A DNA stretch of 64,000 nucleotides from Pararhizobium sp. (GTDB lineage: Bacteria; Pseudomonadota; Alphaproteobacteria; Rhizobiales; Rhizobiaceae). Shown here piece by piece: positions 34,396 through 43,472 of the stretch (positions are counted from its first letter, which is position 1; each line of letters starts with the position of its first letter). Below the pieces are notes generated by a model. It was not told the origin of the DNA and did not search any database. It was given only the letters and a program-made list of their open reading frames with translations. Where the stretch lies: contig CP051237.1 of NCBI GenBank assembly GCA_017794825.1, forward strand, positions 992,001-1,056,000. The letters run 5' to 3'. The position numbers and the translations under genes are program-made.

Positions 34396-35808
34396 TCACC
34401 GTCGCTTCTTTTTCGGCGCAAAAGGATTGTCGCCCTTGCGATAGGATATCCGAAGCGGAATGCCGGGCAGCTTGAAGTCCTGCCGCAGGCCATTCACAAG
34501 ATAGCGTGTGTACGATGTCGGCAGCGCTTCCGGGCGCGAGCAGGAAATTATGAATCCGGGCGGCCGCGCCTTTATCTGCGTCATGTATTTGAGGCGAATG
34601 CGGCGACCGGAAACTGCGGGCGGCGGATGCTGGACCTGCATCGTCTCAAGCCAGCGATTGAGCCTGGCCGTCGATATGCGCGTGTTCCAAAGGCGATGCA
34701 CGTCGGTGACGGCTTTCATCAGCTTGTCCAGACCCTCTCCGGTCTGGCCGGAAATCGGGACCGCGCGGATGCCGCGCACCTGCGGCAGCAGGCGCTCGGT
34801 TTCTTCGTGCAGTTCGGCCAGGGTTTCCTGCCGGTCTTCGACCATGTCCCACTTGTTGAAGGCGATCACCGGCGCCCTGCCTTCGCGAATCACGAGGTCG
34901 GCGATCTGCAAATCCTGCTTTTCGTAAGGAATGGCGGCGTCCAGAACGACCACCACAACTTCCGCAAAACGGATGGCCCGCAGCGCGTCGGCAACCGACA
35001 GTTTCTCGAGCTTTTCCTGAACGCGCGCCTTGCGGCGCAGGCCGGCGGTGTCGAACATCTTTATGCGGCGGCCCCGCCAGTTCCACTCAACGGAGATGGA
35101 ATCGCGCGTAATGCCGGCTTCCGGCCCGGTAAGCAGGCGATCTTCGCCAAGAAACCGGTTGATAAGCGTGCTCTTGCCGGCGTTCGGACGCCCGACGATC
35201 GCGACGCGCAAGGGCTTGCTCTCGTCGTAGGCCGGCTCTTCTTCGCCGTCCGCCACGTCAACGACATCGACGTCCGTCTTCGCCTCGACTTCCTCGCCGG
35301 CGAACGCCGCCTCTTCACCGATCGTCGCTACGATGGCGTCGCGCAGATCCAGCATGCCTTCGCCATGCTCGGCTGAGATCGGGCAAGGTTCGCCAAGTCC
35401 GAGGCGCCATGCGTCATAGAGCCCCGCCTCCGCGCCGCGCGCTTCCGCCTTGTTGGCGACGAGCACGACCGGTTTGTCGTGGCGTCTCAGAATTCCAGCG
35501 AGCGTCTCGTCCGCGGGCGTAAGGCCCGCCTTTGCGTCGACCAGGAACAGCGCGAGATCGGCTTCCGCTATCGCCGCCTCAGTCTGCGCCCGCATCCGCC
35601 CTTCAAGCGTGTCAGGTCCGGATTCCTCCAGACCGGCCGTGTCTATGACGTGGAACTTGAGGCCGGCTATGCGCGCCTCGCCAGGCCGCCGGTCGCGGGT
35701 TACGCCGGGCGTGTCATCGACAAGCGCCAGCTTGCGTCCGACAAGCCGGTTGAAAAGCGTCGACTTGCCGACATTGGGTCGCCCCACAATGGCAACGGTA
35801 AAGCTCAT
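34396..35808 (-). CDS. der: Ribosome biogenesis GTPase Der
   Basis: A double Era-like GTPase, 470 residues, needed for assembly of the 50S subunit. The first G domain has [12 protein letters not shown] (about 8-19), DTAG and NKAE. The second starts with [12 protein letters not shown] (about 208) and has DTAG and NKWD. A KH-like domain and a basic tail ([10 protein letters not shown]) end the protein. An acidic linker of about 30 residues separates the G domains. It heads a unit of convergent-free minus-strand genes and lies 57 bases after the YfgM-like gene. Confidence 0.95.
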   Translation of the reverse strand: MSFTVAIVGRPNVGKSTLFNRLVGRKLALVDDTPGVTRDRRPGEARIAGLKFHVIDTAGLEESGPDTLEGRMRAQTEAAIAEADLALFLVDAKAGLTPADETLAGILRRHDKPVVLVANKAEARGAEAGLYDAWRLGLGEPCPISAEHGEGMLDLRDAIVATIGEEAAFAGEEVEAKTDVDVVDVADGEEEPAYDESKPLRVAIVGRPNAGKSTLINRFLGEDRLLTGPEAGITRDSISVEWNWRGRRIKMFDTAGLRRKARVQEKLEKLSVADALRAIRFAEVVVVVLDAAIPYEKQDLQIADLVIREGRAPVIAFNKWDMVEDRQETLAELHEETERLLPQVRGIRAVPISGQTGEGLDKLMKAVTDVHRLWNTRISTARLNRWLETMQVQHPPPAVSGRRIRLKYMTQIKARPPGFIISCSRPEALPTSYTRYLVNGLRQDFKLPGIPLRISYRKGDNPFAPKKKRR

Positions 35809-35865
35809 AGGTCCATCCGGGGGTCCATCCGGGGCTCAGCACAGGAATGTCTGAGACGTATTGCG

Positions 35866-36540
35866 TCAGGTCTGCTTCGTATCATGCCCGGCCGCGGCCA
35901 TGACGTCGAGCATCACTTCGGCGCGCTGCCTGAGATTGGAGGGCGCTTCCATATCGCCGACGATCAGGGAAAACCATTCGACGGCCTGGGAGAAATTGCC
36001 GTTCTTCCACGCCGACAGCCCAAGCGCCTCGCGCGCGGAGTGCCTCATGGGATTGTCGGCGCCGCTGAGAACCTCGACCTGCGCGGACACCTCTTCATAG
36101 GAGCCGTGGTCGACGAGAAGATAGGCCGCCCTTACGCGCGACACGTCGCGAATGGCTTTCGGAACGTCATTGTCGCGTCCGACGTCCACGAATTCGGCGA
36201 TCGCGCCGAGATAATCTTCCTTGTCGGCCAGAACGGTTGCCGCGCGCATGCGTGCAAGCACGTCATAGGATCCGTAACCGTCGACCTCCAGTTCGCGAAG
36301 TACGCCGAGGGCTTCGTCGAGTTCGCCCTGGTCCGACAAGGTGATTGCTTCCAGAAAGCGATCGCCGGATTTCGACGCCTGGCTCTTGCTCCAGTATTCG
36401 TAGCCGCGAAAACCAGCGGTCGCCAGCACGATCAAAATCGCAAGTCCAATCAGATATTTGCCGAACCGTTGCCAGATGCTCTTCATCCGGTCGGAACGGA
36501 GTTCCTCATCGACTTCGCGGAAAAAACTGTCGTCGGACAT
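35866..36540 (-). CDS. YfgM-like tetratricopeptide membrane protein
   Basis: A single-pass inner-membrane protein of 224 residues of the YfgM/DUF2133 type. A short cytoplasmic N-terminus (SFFREVDEELRSDRMKSIWQ) precedes one membrane helix near residues 33-55; the rest is a periplasmic TPR-like repeat domain. Its E. coli relative works with PpiD at the Sec translocon as a chaperone. It is next to der, as it often is across Proteobacteria. The start is at 36540 because the preceding residues are not conserved. Confidence 0.82.
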   Translation of the reverse strand: MSDDSFFREVDEELRSDRMKSIWQRFGKYLIGLAILIVLATAGFRGYEYWSKSQASKSGDRFLEAITLSDQGELDEALGVLRELEVDGYGSYDVLARMRAATVLADKEDYLGAIAEFVDVGRDNDVPKAIRDVSRVRAAYLLVDHGSYEEVSAQVEVLSGADNPMRHSAREALGLSAWKNGNFSQAVEWFSLIVGDMEAPSNLRQRAEVMLDVMAAAGHDTKQT

Positions 36541-36663
36541 CTGCAATACCGGCGCGCCGGCCCTCAAATCTGTGCGATCCGCTCATGCCAAGCGATCGGG
36601 TTAGCCGCGCCTTTTATCCGATTTTACCGCTGATGTAAGGGGGGCAGACGCAAATTGCGCGGC

Positions 36664-36735
36664 TAGTGTCCCGAATCTGAAGCTCCTGCAAGAGGGTGCT
36701 GCAACAATGTGAGGAACTTCAAATCCACCACACTA
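36664..36735. mobile_element. MITE-like element flanked by TA (IS630/mariner type)
   Basis: A 68-base non-coding element with imperfect terminal inverted repeats of about 22 bases lies between two TA dinucleotides. The left end reads GTGTCCCGAATCTGAAG and the right end, in reverse complement, GTGTGGTGGATTTGAAG, both continuing into TCCT. TA duplication with GTGT ends fits miniature derivatives mobilised by IS630/Tc1-mariner transposases. It lies between the YfgM-like and NnrU genes and interrupts neither. No transposase is present in the window. Confidence 0.55.
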
Positions 36736-36751
36736 CGGCGACGTCCGGGTC

Positions 36752-37330
36752 TCAGGCGTGGACCGGAACGCCGATCAGCCAGTAATGCAATTTCCAAACG
36801 AAAAGCCCGTAGACGACCACCCCGACAATGACGGCGATGACGTCGTTGCGCACCGGTCCCGGCTGTGTCGGCTGTGTGATGCCGGCTTTCAGTCGCCGCT
36901 TTTCAGAAATTCGGTCCACGACCGCCCAGGCGAGGAAGGAACCGAACAGCAAGAGCGACGCCAGGTCGCCATTGGCCAGCAGATGCGCCAACGCCCAGAT
37001 CTTCACCGAAAGCAGCATGGGATGCTTCAGCGCCGGTTTCAGCTTACCTGCCGGAACCGATGACACCGCAAGCGAAATGAAAGCGAACAGCATCAGCAGT
37101 TCGGTGATGTAGCGCGTCCACAACGGCGGATCATAGACGATCGGGCCGTACCGCGCGATCGAGTACCCCCAGATGATAAAGATCAGCCCGGCGAACGAAA
37201 TCAGCGTGTAGAGGCCTTTCCAGGCGCTTTCGCCGCGATTTGCGATGAAGCTCTTCCGAAAATCCGGAGCAAAAATCCGTACGGAATGAACCCCCAGAAA
37301 AAGAATAAGCCCGATGATGAGCCAGAACAT
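36752..37330 (-). CDS. NnrU family membrane protein
   Basis: An integral membrane protein of 192 residues with five to six helices. GLILFLGVHSVRIFAPDFRK opens it, and KHPMLLSVKIWALAHLLANGD is the diagnostic block, resembling membrane methyltransferases of the isoprenylcysteine type. Some members are linked to nitrite and nitric oxide reduction, others to carotenoid or thiol metabolism. No denitrification gene is nearby, so that link is not supported here. GAGGGGAAG precedes the ATG. Confidence 0.82.
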   Translation of the reverse strand: MFWLIIGLILFLGVHSVRIFAPDFRKSFIANRGESAWKGLYTLISFAGLIFIIWGYSIARYGPIVYDPPLWTRYITELLMLFAFISLAVSSVPAGKLKPALKHPMLLSVKIWALAHLLANGDLASLLLFGSFLAWAVVDRISEKRRLKAGITQPTQPGPVRNDVIAVIVGVVVYGLFVWKLHYWLIGVPVHA

Positions 37331-37431
37331 GATCTTCCCCTCTGCTTGCCGGCCTGTTTCGCATGACTGAACAGCCGGCTGGCGAACGATCGCAACTTGC
37401 CCGAAGCATGCGAACGACATAGCTTCTAAAC

Positions 37432-37770
37432 ATGGCGATTGACATCGACATTGCAAGACGGCGCCTTGCCGCACGAAAAGCCGAACTGGAGGAAATGTCG
37501 GAACTCTCCGAAGGCGCACGCGCGCCCGTCACGCTCGACCAGCAGGCGGTCGGTCGCCTCTCACGCATGGACTCAATGCAGCAGCAGGCCATGGCGCAGG
37601 CTCAGGAACGTCAAAGACAGCGCGACCTGCTGCGGATCGAGATGGCGGAGCGGCGGCTAAAAGACGGCGATTACGGCTACTGCGCCGAGTGCGACGCAGA
37701 GATTGTTGACGGTCGCCTCGCCATTGATCCGATGGCAGAGAAGTGCGTGCGCTGCGCCTCCGCCCGTTAG
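37432..37770 (+). CDS. DksA/TraR family zinc-finger protein
   Basis: A 112-residue protein of the DksA/TraR type, which enters the RNA polymerase secondary channel and modulates transcription with (p)ppGpp. A helical hairpin (residues 1-75) precedes a complete four-cysteine zinc finger, YCAECDAEI and EKCVRCASA. It is shorter than full DksA (about 150) and lacks most of the coiled-coil tip, so it is a short DksA-like paralogue. It stands alone, divergent from NnrU. Confidence 0.87.
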   Translation: MAIDIDIARRRLAARKAELEEMSELSEGARAPVTLDQQAVGRLSRMDSMQQQAMAQAQERQRQRDLLRIEMAERRLKDGDYGYCAECDAEIVDGRLAIDPMAEKCVRCASAR

Positions 37771-37927
37771 GTTCGCAGATGTAAGGGACCCGTCAATATC
37801 ACGGTCCGCCCATATTACAACCAATGTGATTTTAACTTTGCCGCCGTAAGCTTTAGTGAATGTGTGAACTGCCCGAATCACGCTAATCGCGTGGCGCTTC
37901 CCTTCACGAGATGGATTTTGCACTGCC

Positions 37928-38917
37928 ATGATGCGCGTTCCCAGTATTGTTCTCGGCGGCCTCCTCGCCGCATCCGTTCCACTCCAGGCGTCCCCACATT
38001 CAGCCAACGATCAGAAGCAACTTGTCATCATTTCCTTCGACGGCGCGCATGACAACGCGCTTTGGAACAAGAGCCGGACGATCGCGAAGAAATCCGGCGC
38101 GCATTTCACCTATTTCCTCTCCTGCACTTTTCTCATGACTCGCGATGACGGCAGGTCCTACCAACCGCCGCGCCAGCGCGCGGGAAAGTCGAATGTCGGC
38201 TTTGCCTCTTCACATGAAGACGTGCGTCAACGCCTTGGCCATATCTGGAAGGCGCGCAAAGAGGGTCATGAAATCGCCAGCCACGGGTGCGGTCATTTCG
38301 ATGGCAAGGACTGGAGCGAACGCGACTGGAACCAGGAGTTCGCGGCCTTCTCGCAGGCGCTTCGGGACGCCTGGGCGCGCAATGGCGACGGCGAAAGCGA
38401 GCCGGAAGGCTGGCGCGAATTCGCAAGCGAGGAGATTAAAGGCTTCCGGGCCCCCTACCTCTCCACTAATGGCGGTCTTTATTCGGCGCTCAATGCGTAT
38501 GGCTTCGCGTATGACGCCAGCGGTGTGTCGCGCGGCCCGGTCATGCCCGGCAGAAACGGCGCGGTCGCGACCTTCGACCTGCCGCTCATTCCGGAAGGTC
38601 CGGGAAACAGACGCATCATCGCGATGGACTACAATCTGTTCGTGCGCCACTCCGGCGGCTTCGAGTCGGCCAGAAACACTGAACAGTTCGAGGCGCGCAG
38701 CTACGAAGCGTTCCGTCGCGCCTTCGACGAACAGTATAATGGCGAGCGTCGCCCGCTGCAGATCGGCTTCCACTTCGTGGAAATGAACGGCGGCGCCTAT
38801 TGGCGGGCGATGGAACGCTTCGCTACGGAGACCTGCGCTCTGCCGGACGTCGCCTGCGTCACCTACGGCACTGCGATGCGCATGCTGCAGGAAAACGCTG
38901 AGGATGGCGGGGCGTAA
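37928..38917 (+). CDS. Exported polysaccharide deacetylase-like protein
   Basis: A 329-residue protein with a Sec signal peptide (about residues 1-22, cleavage near VPLQAS) and a NodB-like deacetylase fold. Recognisable motifs are ISFDGAHDN, where the two Asp residues take the place of the usual TFDD, HEIASHGCGHFDG with the metal-binding histidines, and GFRAPYLSTNG. The family removes N-acetyl groups from chitin, peptidoglycan or exopolysaccharide. The longer N-terminal motif spacing suggests a divergent substrate. No polysaccharide operon is adjacent. Confidence 0.83.
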   Translation: MMRVPSIVLGGLLAASVPLQASPHSANDQKQLVIISFDGAHDNALWNKSRTIAKKSGAHFTYFLSCTFLMTRDDGRSYQPPRQRAGKSNVGFASSHEDVRQRLGHIWKARKEGHEIASHGCGHFDGKDWSERDWNQEFAAFSQALRDAWARNGDGESEPEGWREFASEEIKGFRAPYLSTNGGLYSALNAYGFAYDASGVSRGPVMPGRNGAVATFDLPLIPEGPGNRRIIAMDYNLFVRHSGGFESARNTEQFEARSYEAFRRAFDEQYNGERRPLQIGFHFVEMNGGAYWRAMERFATETCALPDVACVTYGTAMRMLQENAEDGGA

Positions 38918-38942
38918 TACCAAACAAGGCAGGTAATATTGC

Positions 38943-40229
38943 TCACGGCCGATTGGTTTCGATACTCGGTCCCATCGGATCAGCGTGTGAATCGATACGC
39001 GCAAGATACTCCGCATCAATATCCGGCAGCGGTTCGTGTTTTATGGCCGCTTCGAATGTCTTGAGGCGTTTGTAGATGGACAGGAGTTCCACGATCGTCG
39101 TCCAGGAATTGACCAGATACTGGAAAGAAGAACTGACCTGGCTGAAAGCCGTCAGAATTTGCTGCAGGATACCAAACGTGATTTTCCCAGCTGCAATTGT
39201 CGGAACCAGTATGAAATAGACAAAAATATTGTCCGCTTGCAGATAGAAGTAACGAGCGACATTGAAATACATGTAGTGGAAATAAAGCCGGAAGTAGTTT
39301 TTCCGCACATTGTGAAACAGTTCCGCAACAGTAGGCGGCTGTGCGCGATCTTCGTGGTCTTCTCCGTATACAAGCTCCTTTCTGTAGGCAGCTTCGACAC
39401 GTTGGTTCTTGAACTCAAGACCAGGGAGCTTGATGCCCACGACAGAAAGCAAAACTGTACCGAACAACGACCAGAAAATAGCAACCGTGAACAAGGGTTC
39501 CGGGATGGCCCCGACTATCGGCAGTTCGGAGACATATTGCGAAAGCGTCCATAGTACCGGGAGAAAGGCGAAAAGCGTCATCACAGAATCGATCATACTG
39601 ACGCCAAGGCCTTCCATGATGCCCGCGAACCTCATCGTGTCTTCTTGAATTCGTTGTGACGCACCCTCTACATGTCGGACCTGGTTCCAATAGGACATGT
39701 AATAGTCGTTCATTGCCGTTCGCCAGCGGAAGATATAGTGACTCGTGAAAAAGCGCGTAAGAACAAGAACGAAGATGGCGAGAAACGCGATATACGCGAA
39801 TGTCAGAATCAAGGAATAAAGATCGAATGCGGTGACGTTGCTTTCTCCGGATAACGCCTCCTGCACTGAATCAAAAAATGGACGTCTCCAGTTGTTTAAA
39901 GCAACGGAAACCTGCACGGAAAAGTAGGTAGAAAACAGGATCAGCCCCGACCCGAGGATCGACCAGTATTGCCACGGATGCGGCGAATACCAGAACCAGA
40001 ATGCTGCGAATAAACTGACTACGACAATATAATAAACGTAGAACCAGAGAAAACTGTGTGTCCAGAAATACTGAATTCCCACAAGGGTGTTGTCATCCGG
40101 CTGAAAATTAAATCCAAGAGATGTCCCGATTTCGGTTCCGACCGTATACCAGATCGTCACCGTAATCGCCGCCCAAACCACGGCGGAAATGAAAAACAGC
40201 TTTGGCTGGGGAAAGAAGGATTTGAACAC
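38943..40229 (-). CDS. bacA: SbmA/BacA-family peptide antibiotic transporter
   Basis: An inner-membrane proton-driven importer of peptides, 428 residues with seven to eight helices. It matches the SbmA/BacA family by its opening [35 protein letters not shown] second block (here [17 protein letters not shown]), [20 protein letters not shown] and [11 protein letters not shown]. In rhizobia and Brucella this protein protects against host peptides and affects very-long-chain fatty acids in lipid A. The gene is markedly richer in A/T than its neighbours (my hand count of 39181-39240 gives 24 G/C in 60, against 44 in 60 for 38341-38400), suggesting a different history. It lies alone between two unrelated genes. 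Confidence 0.9.
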   Translation of the reverse strand: MFKSFFPQPKLFFISAVVWAAITVTIWYTVGTEIGTSLGFNFQPDDNTLVGIQYFWTHSFLWFYVYYIVVVSLFAAFWFWYSPHPWQYWSILGSGLILFSTYFSVQVSVALNNWRRPFFDSVQEALSGESNVTAFDLYSLILTFAYIAFLAIFVLVLTRFFTSHYIFRWRTAMNDYYMSYWNQVRHVEGASQRIQEDTMRFAGIMEGLGVSMIDSVMTLFAFLPVLWTLSQYVSELPIVGAIPEPLFTVAIFWSLFGTVLLSVVGIKLPGLEFKNQRVEAAYRKELVYGEDHEDRAQPPTVAELFHNVRKNYFRLYFHYMYFNVARYFYLQADNIFVYFILVPTIAAGKITFGILQQILTAFSQVSSSFQYLVNSWTTIVELLSIYKRLKTFEAAIKHEPLPDIDAEYLARIDSHADPMGPSIETNRP

Positions 40230-40315
40230 GGCTCGTTCTCTCGGTTAATGGCTGCGGCCCCGACAGGGGCTGCGACTGGTTGGTTCCTGCGATGCGCTGA
40301 AGCCCGGCGTCATGG

Positions 40316-41518
40316 TCATGGCGCCGACCTGTATGCTCTGGTCAGCATCGCGAAAATAGCGGAGACGACAAGCGCAAACGCCGCCGCCAGGCTGCCATGC
40401 ACGAAACTTCCCGTGATATCGGCGAGATATCCCGCGATCAGCGGGCCGATGATCTGGCCTACACCGAACGCTGCGGTCATGACTGCGAGCGCGCGGCGCG
40501 GCGCTTCCGGCGCAAAGATGCGACCGATCTGCAGCCCGTAGGCAGTGACGGCGACGAATGTCGCGCCAAGCAGCGCTCCGCCGACAACAGGACCGATTGG
40601 GGGCGGAACGATGACGCTGGCGGCGACCCCGACCGCCTCGACGAGACATCCGGCAGAAAAAGTGATGACGAGCCCCATCTTGCGCCTCACGGGCGCCCAC
40701 AGGAACACTGACGGTATCACGGCCAGACCGGTGACGAGCCAGACCGGACCTTCGAGCCACGCATGTTCGGAACTGCCGCGGACAATCGCAACCAGGAACG
40801 TCGCCGTCACGATATAGCCGATTCCGAACAGGCCATATGCGATGGTGATCAGGGTGAAGGCCGGATTCCAGCGCAGCGATGGTTCGCGCGCAGGCGCGCC
40901 CGCGGCTTTTGCCGGCGCCGTGTGCAGGAGGCTGACCGCGATAATCGAACCCACACCGGCCATGGCGGCGGACGCATACCAGCCGGCGCGCCATTCGTGA
41001 TCCATGCCGCTAAGGATGATCAACAGCAGCGCCGAAGCGACAAGCCCGATGCCAACTCCCGCGAAATGCAGCGCCTGCAGGTCGTTGCGCCTGGCGACCT
41101 CAAGGTGGCTGAAAAGGATCGTCGAACCGAACACCATCGCAAAGGCGCTGGCGACCCCGGCGAGAAATCGGATAACGCTAAGCGCCGCAAGTGAGTCGAA
41201 TAACGGCATGAGCGCCAATAGCAGCGTCGTCGACGCCAGCGCCAGGATGAAGACCATGCGCTCGCGCGTGGAGGCCCAGCCATAACTGGCGAGCACTGCG
41301 CCGACCAGATAACCAACGTAATTTGCTGAAGCGATCGTGCCGGCCTGGGAAAATGACAGCCCCAGCCCCTCCATGAGGTCAGGCAGCAGGGGCGTATAGA
41401 CGAAACGCCCGATGCCCATGGCCACCGCCATCCCCATCATGCCGCCAAGGGCAAGCGTCAATGGCGATTGCGGGGAGAATTGCGATGGCCGAGCCGGATC
41501 GCTGCTGACGGAGTTCAT
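40316..41518 (-). CDS. YbfB/YjiJ family MFS transporter
   Basis: A 12-helix major facilitator transporter of 400 residues, of the YbfB/YjiJ (MFS_4) group. GRFVYTPLLPDLMEGLGLS near the start and ASANYVGYLVGAVLAS in the next helix are diagnostic. Its solute is unknown. It lies between BacA and a MarR gene, all on the minus strand; MarR could regulate it, and a pair of direct repeats sits upstream of its start. Confidence 0.86.
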   Translation of the reverse strand: MNSVSSDPARPSQFSPQSPLTLALGGMMGMAVAMGIGRFVYTPLLPDLMEGLGLSFSQAGTIASANYVGYLVGAVLASYGWASTRERMVFILALASTTLLLALMPLFDSLAALSVIRFLAGVASAFAMVFGSTILFSHLEVARRNDLQALHFAGVGIGLVASALLLIILSGMDHEWRAGWYASAAMAGVGSIIAVSLLHTAPAKAAGAPAREPSLRWNPAFTLITIAYGLFGIGYIVTATFLVAIVRGSSEHAWLEGPVWLVTGLAVIPSVFLWAPVRRKMGLVITFSAGCLVEAVGVAASVIVPPPIGPVVGGALLGATFVAVTAYGLQIGRIFAPEAPRRALAVMTAAFGVGQIIGPLIAGYLADITGSFVHGSLAAAFALVVSAIFAMLTRAYRSAP

Positions 41519-41586
41519 ACCGCAGCTATTGCACCGTGAAACAACAGGCGCAAGCGCAAATACCTTACGATTTTGTCATATTGCTT

Positions 41587-41617
41587 GCGATCTTGAGGAA
41601 GGCGCTTCGCGATCTTG
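41587..41617. repeat. Direct repeats GCGATCTTG upstream of the MFS gene
   Basis: GCGATCTTG occurs at 41587-41595 and 41609-41617, 22 bases apart (two helical turns), 70-100 bases before the MFS start. A regulator-binding site is possible; it lies just after the MarR stop. Confidence 0.4.
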
Positions 41618-41621
41618 CAAC

Positions 41622-42083
41622 TTAGTCCTGCAGCGCTTCGGTAATGCGGTCGATCGCAGCCAGAAGCCCTTCTCCGTCCGTCTGTGCGATCAGGGCGTCC
41701 ACCTCTTCATGGGCGATACACCAGATGGGCGCCGCCTTGTCGAGCAGTCCACTGCCCTGCTCTGTCAGTCGCAGCCTGCGGCTGCGCCTGTCGTCCGGAT
41801 CCCGGCTCACCGCCACGAGACCGCGCCGCTCCAGCGCCTTGAGCGCAGCCGTCAGCGTCGTCCGGTCCATTGCAAGCAGCGAAGCGACGGAGCCCATGGT
41901 CGGCGGCTCCGGCCGATTGATGGCGTTCAGCAGGGAAAACTGGCCGTTGGTCAGGCCAAGCGGCCGAAAGGCCTCGTCGAAATGACGGGCGAGCACGCGC
42001 GCAACCCTCTGGGTTTTCAGGCACAGGCAATGGTCGCGAATGTGGCGCGTGGTCGCGAATCTCTCGATATTCGATTTTGACAT
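41622..42083 (-). CDS. MarR family transcriptional regulator
   Basis: A dimeric winged-helix repressor of 153 residues. The DNA-binding part is at about residues 40-105, with TMGSVASLLAMDRTTLTAALKALERRGL and the wing RDPDDRRSRRLRLTEQG. An unusual N-terminal CLCL-containing stretch (HCLCLKTQRVARV) gives two cysteines that could sense oxidation. It is back to back with the DUF899 gene, with a perfect palindrome between them. Confidence 0.9.
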   Translation of the reverse strand: MSKSNIERFATTRHIRDHCLCLKTQRVARVLARHFDEAFRPLGLTNGQFSLLNAINRPEPPTMGSVASLLAMDRTTLTAALKALERRGLVAVSRDPDDRRSRRLRLTEQGSGLLDKAAPIWCIAHEEVDALIAQTDGEGLLAAIDRITEALQD

Positions 42084-42092
42084 ACGGTAATT

Positions 42093-42108
42093 ATGTTGAT
42101 ATCAACAT
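42093..42108. promoter_or_regulatory. Perfect 16-base palindrome: probable MarR operator
   Basis: ATGTTGATATCAACAT lies in the 72-base gap between the divergent marR and DUF899 genes, ten bases before the marR start. Its TTGATATCAA core resembles MarR-family operators. Confidence 0.65.
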
Positions 42109-42155
42109 TATAGTCAAGCCGTTTTGCCGGCGGCGATCATTCGGAGGAATTCACC

Positions 42156-42854
42156 ATGAACAGCCATGCGCCGCTCATCCCCGCAAACGAGCTTGCGTCC
42201 CGCAACAATACCCGTTTTCCGAACGAAAGCCGGGCCTATCGCGAAGCCCGCAACGCCCTGCTTGCCGACGAGATCGAATTGCGTCGGCAAATCGAACACG
42301 TAGCGGCAAAGAGACGTCAACTTCCTCCAGGCGGCGCGGTGACGACCGACTATCACTTTGTCGGTGAAGCCGGCCCTATCTCCCTGTCCCAGCTCTTCGG
42401 CGACAAGGACACGCTTGTCATCTACAGCTACATGTTCGGTCCGCAGCGCACGAACCCCTGCCCCATGTGCACGTCACTGATGGCGTCGCTGGAAGGAAAA
42501 CAGAAGGATTTCGAGCAGAACATCGCCCTGATCATGGTGGCGCGTTCGCCGATCGAACGCCTCATCGAAGCAAGGAAGGCGCGCGGCTGGACTGAGCTCA
42601 AGGTCTACTCCGACACGGAAGGGGCCTATACGCGCGACTATGTCAGCGCCGAAGACGCAGATGTTCCGGGCTACGCGGTCTTTACGAAACGCGACGGAAC
42701 GATCCGTCACTTCTGGAGCGAAGAGATCGGCGAGGACATGGCCGACCCGGGCCAGGATCCGCGCGGCGCGCCCGATATCGATCCGCTGTGGACGATCCTC
42801 GACACGACGCCAACCGGCAGAGATCCGAAGTGGTATCCTAAGCTGGAATACTGA
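42156..42854 (+). CDS. DUF899 family thioredoxin-like protein
   Basis: A soluble 232-residue protein of the DUF899 family, with a thioredoxin-like fold. The core block DTLVIYSYMFGPQRTNPCPMC (about residues 88-108) carries the CPMC pair at the usual active-site position. Domains of this family are widespread but without a defined reaction. Coupling to a MarR regulator suggests a redox or electrophile response. CGGAGG precedes the ATG. Confidence 0.85.
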   Translation: MNSHAPLIPANELASRNNTRFPNESRAYREARNALLADEIELRRQIEHVAAKRRQLPPGGAVTTDYHFVGEAGPISLSQLFGDKDTLVIYSYMFGPQRTNPCPMCTSLMASLEGKQKDFEQNIALIMVARSPIERLIEARKARGWTELKVYSDTEGAYTRDYVSAEDADVPGYAVFTKRDGTIRHFWSEEIGEDMADPGQDPRGAPDIDPLWTILDTTPTGRDPKWYPKLEY

Positions 42855-42866
42855 GCGTTGCGCCAA

Positions 42867-43346
42867 TCAGCCCGCGCCCGCGCGCGGTTGAACCTGGTTA
42901 AGATCGAACACAAGCAGCGTCGAGGTGGCCGACGCGCAGAGCCGACCTGACTCGTCGGTGAGTTTCGCTTCCGCGAATGCCGCCTTGCGTCCGAACGTCA
43001 GGACCTTGCCCTCCGCCCTGACGACGCCGCTCGCATCCGTCAGCGCCCGGTGATAGGCGATCTTGAGTTCCAGCGTCGTATAACCCTGCTCCGGCGAGAG
43101 CATGGTGTGCACGGCGCAGCCGCAGGCGCTGTCAAGAAGCGTCGCGGCATATCCGCCGTGAACCGTTCCGATCGGATTGTAGACATTGCGTCCTGGCGCT
43201 CCTTCCATCACCACCCTGCCCTTTTCGAGTTCGATCATGTCGAAGCCCATGGTTTTCGCGATCGGAGCAATCGAACCGGACTCGATCTGCGCGCGCAATT
43301 GTTCGAGCCCGTCGAGACGCTTTTCATTGTTCCTGATGATATCCAT
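42867..43346 (-). CDS. PaaI-type hotdog-fold thioesterase
   Basis: A cytoplasmic acyl-CoA thioesterase of 159 residues. The hotdog signature YNPIGTVHGGYAATLLDSA (about residues 50-68) holds the Asp and His-Gly-Gly of the active site. It would release free acid from an aryl- or acyl-CoA. AAGGGG precedes the ATG at 43346. It faces a TetR gene across a palindrome, so it is probably that regulator's target. Confidence 0.88.
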   Translation of the reverse strand: MDIIRNNEKRLDGLEQLRAQIESGSIAPIAKTMGFDMIELEKGRVVMEGAPGRNVYNPIGTVHGGYAATLLDSACGCAVHTMLSPEQGYTTLELKIAYHRALTDASGVVRAEGKVLTFGRKAAFAEAKLTDESGRLCASATSTLLVFDLNQVQPRAGAG

Positions 43347-43386
43347 CGACCAAACCCCTTTAAATATTGCGCAACCGGCATTCATA

Positions 43387-43402
43387 TATGATGATCATCA
43401 TA
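43387..43402. promoter_or_regulatory. Perfect 16-base palindrome: probable TetR operator
   Basis: TATGATGATCATCATA lies in the gap between the divergent thioesterase and tetR genes, followed closely by a second GATCAT-containing element. Both genes would be controlled from here. Confidence 0.6.
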
Positions 43403-43472
43403 GTTGATCATACATGGCGAGCATCATATTTAAAGTCAATCCTTGTCTCCATCACGTGGAAGGAAGATGATC

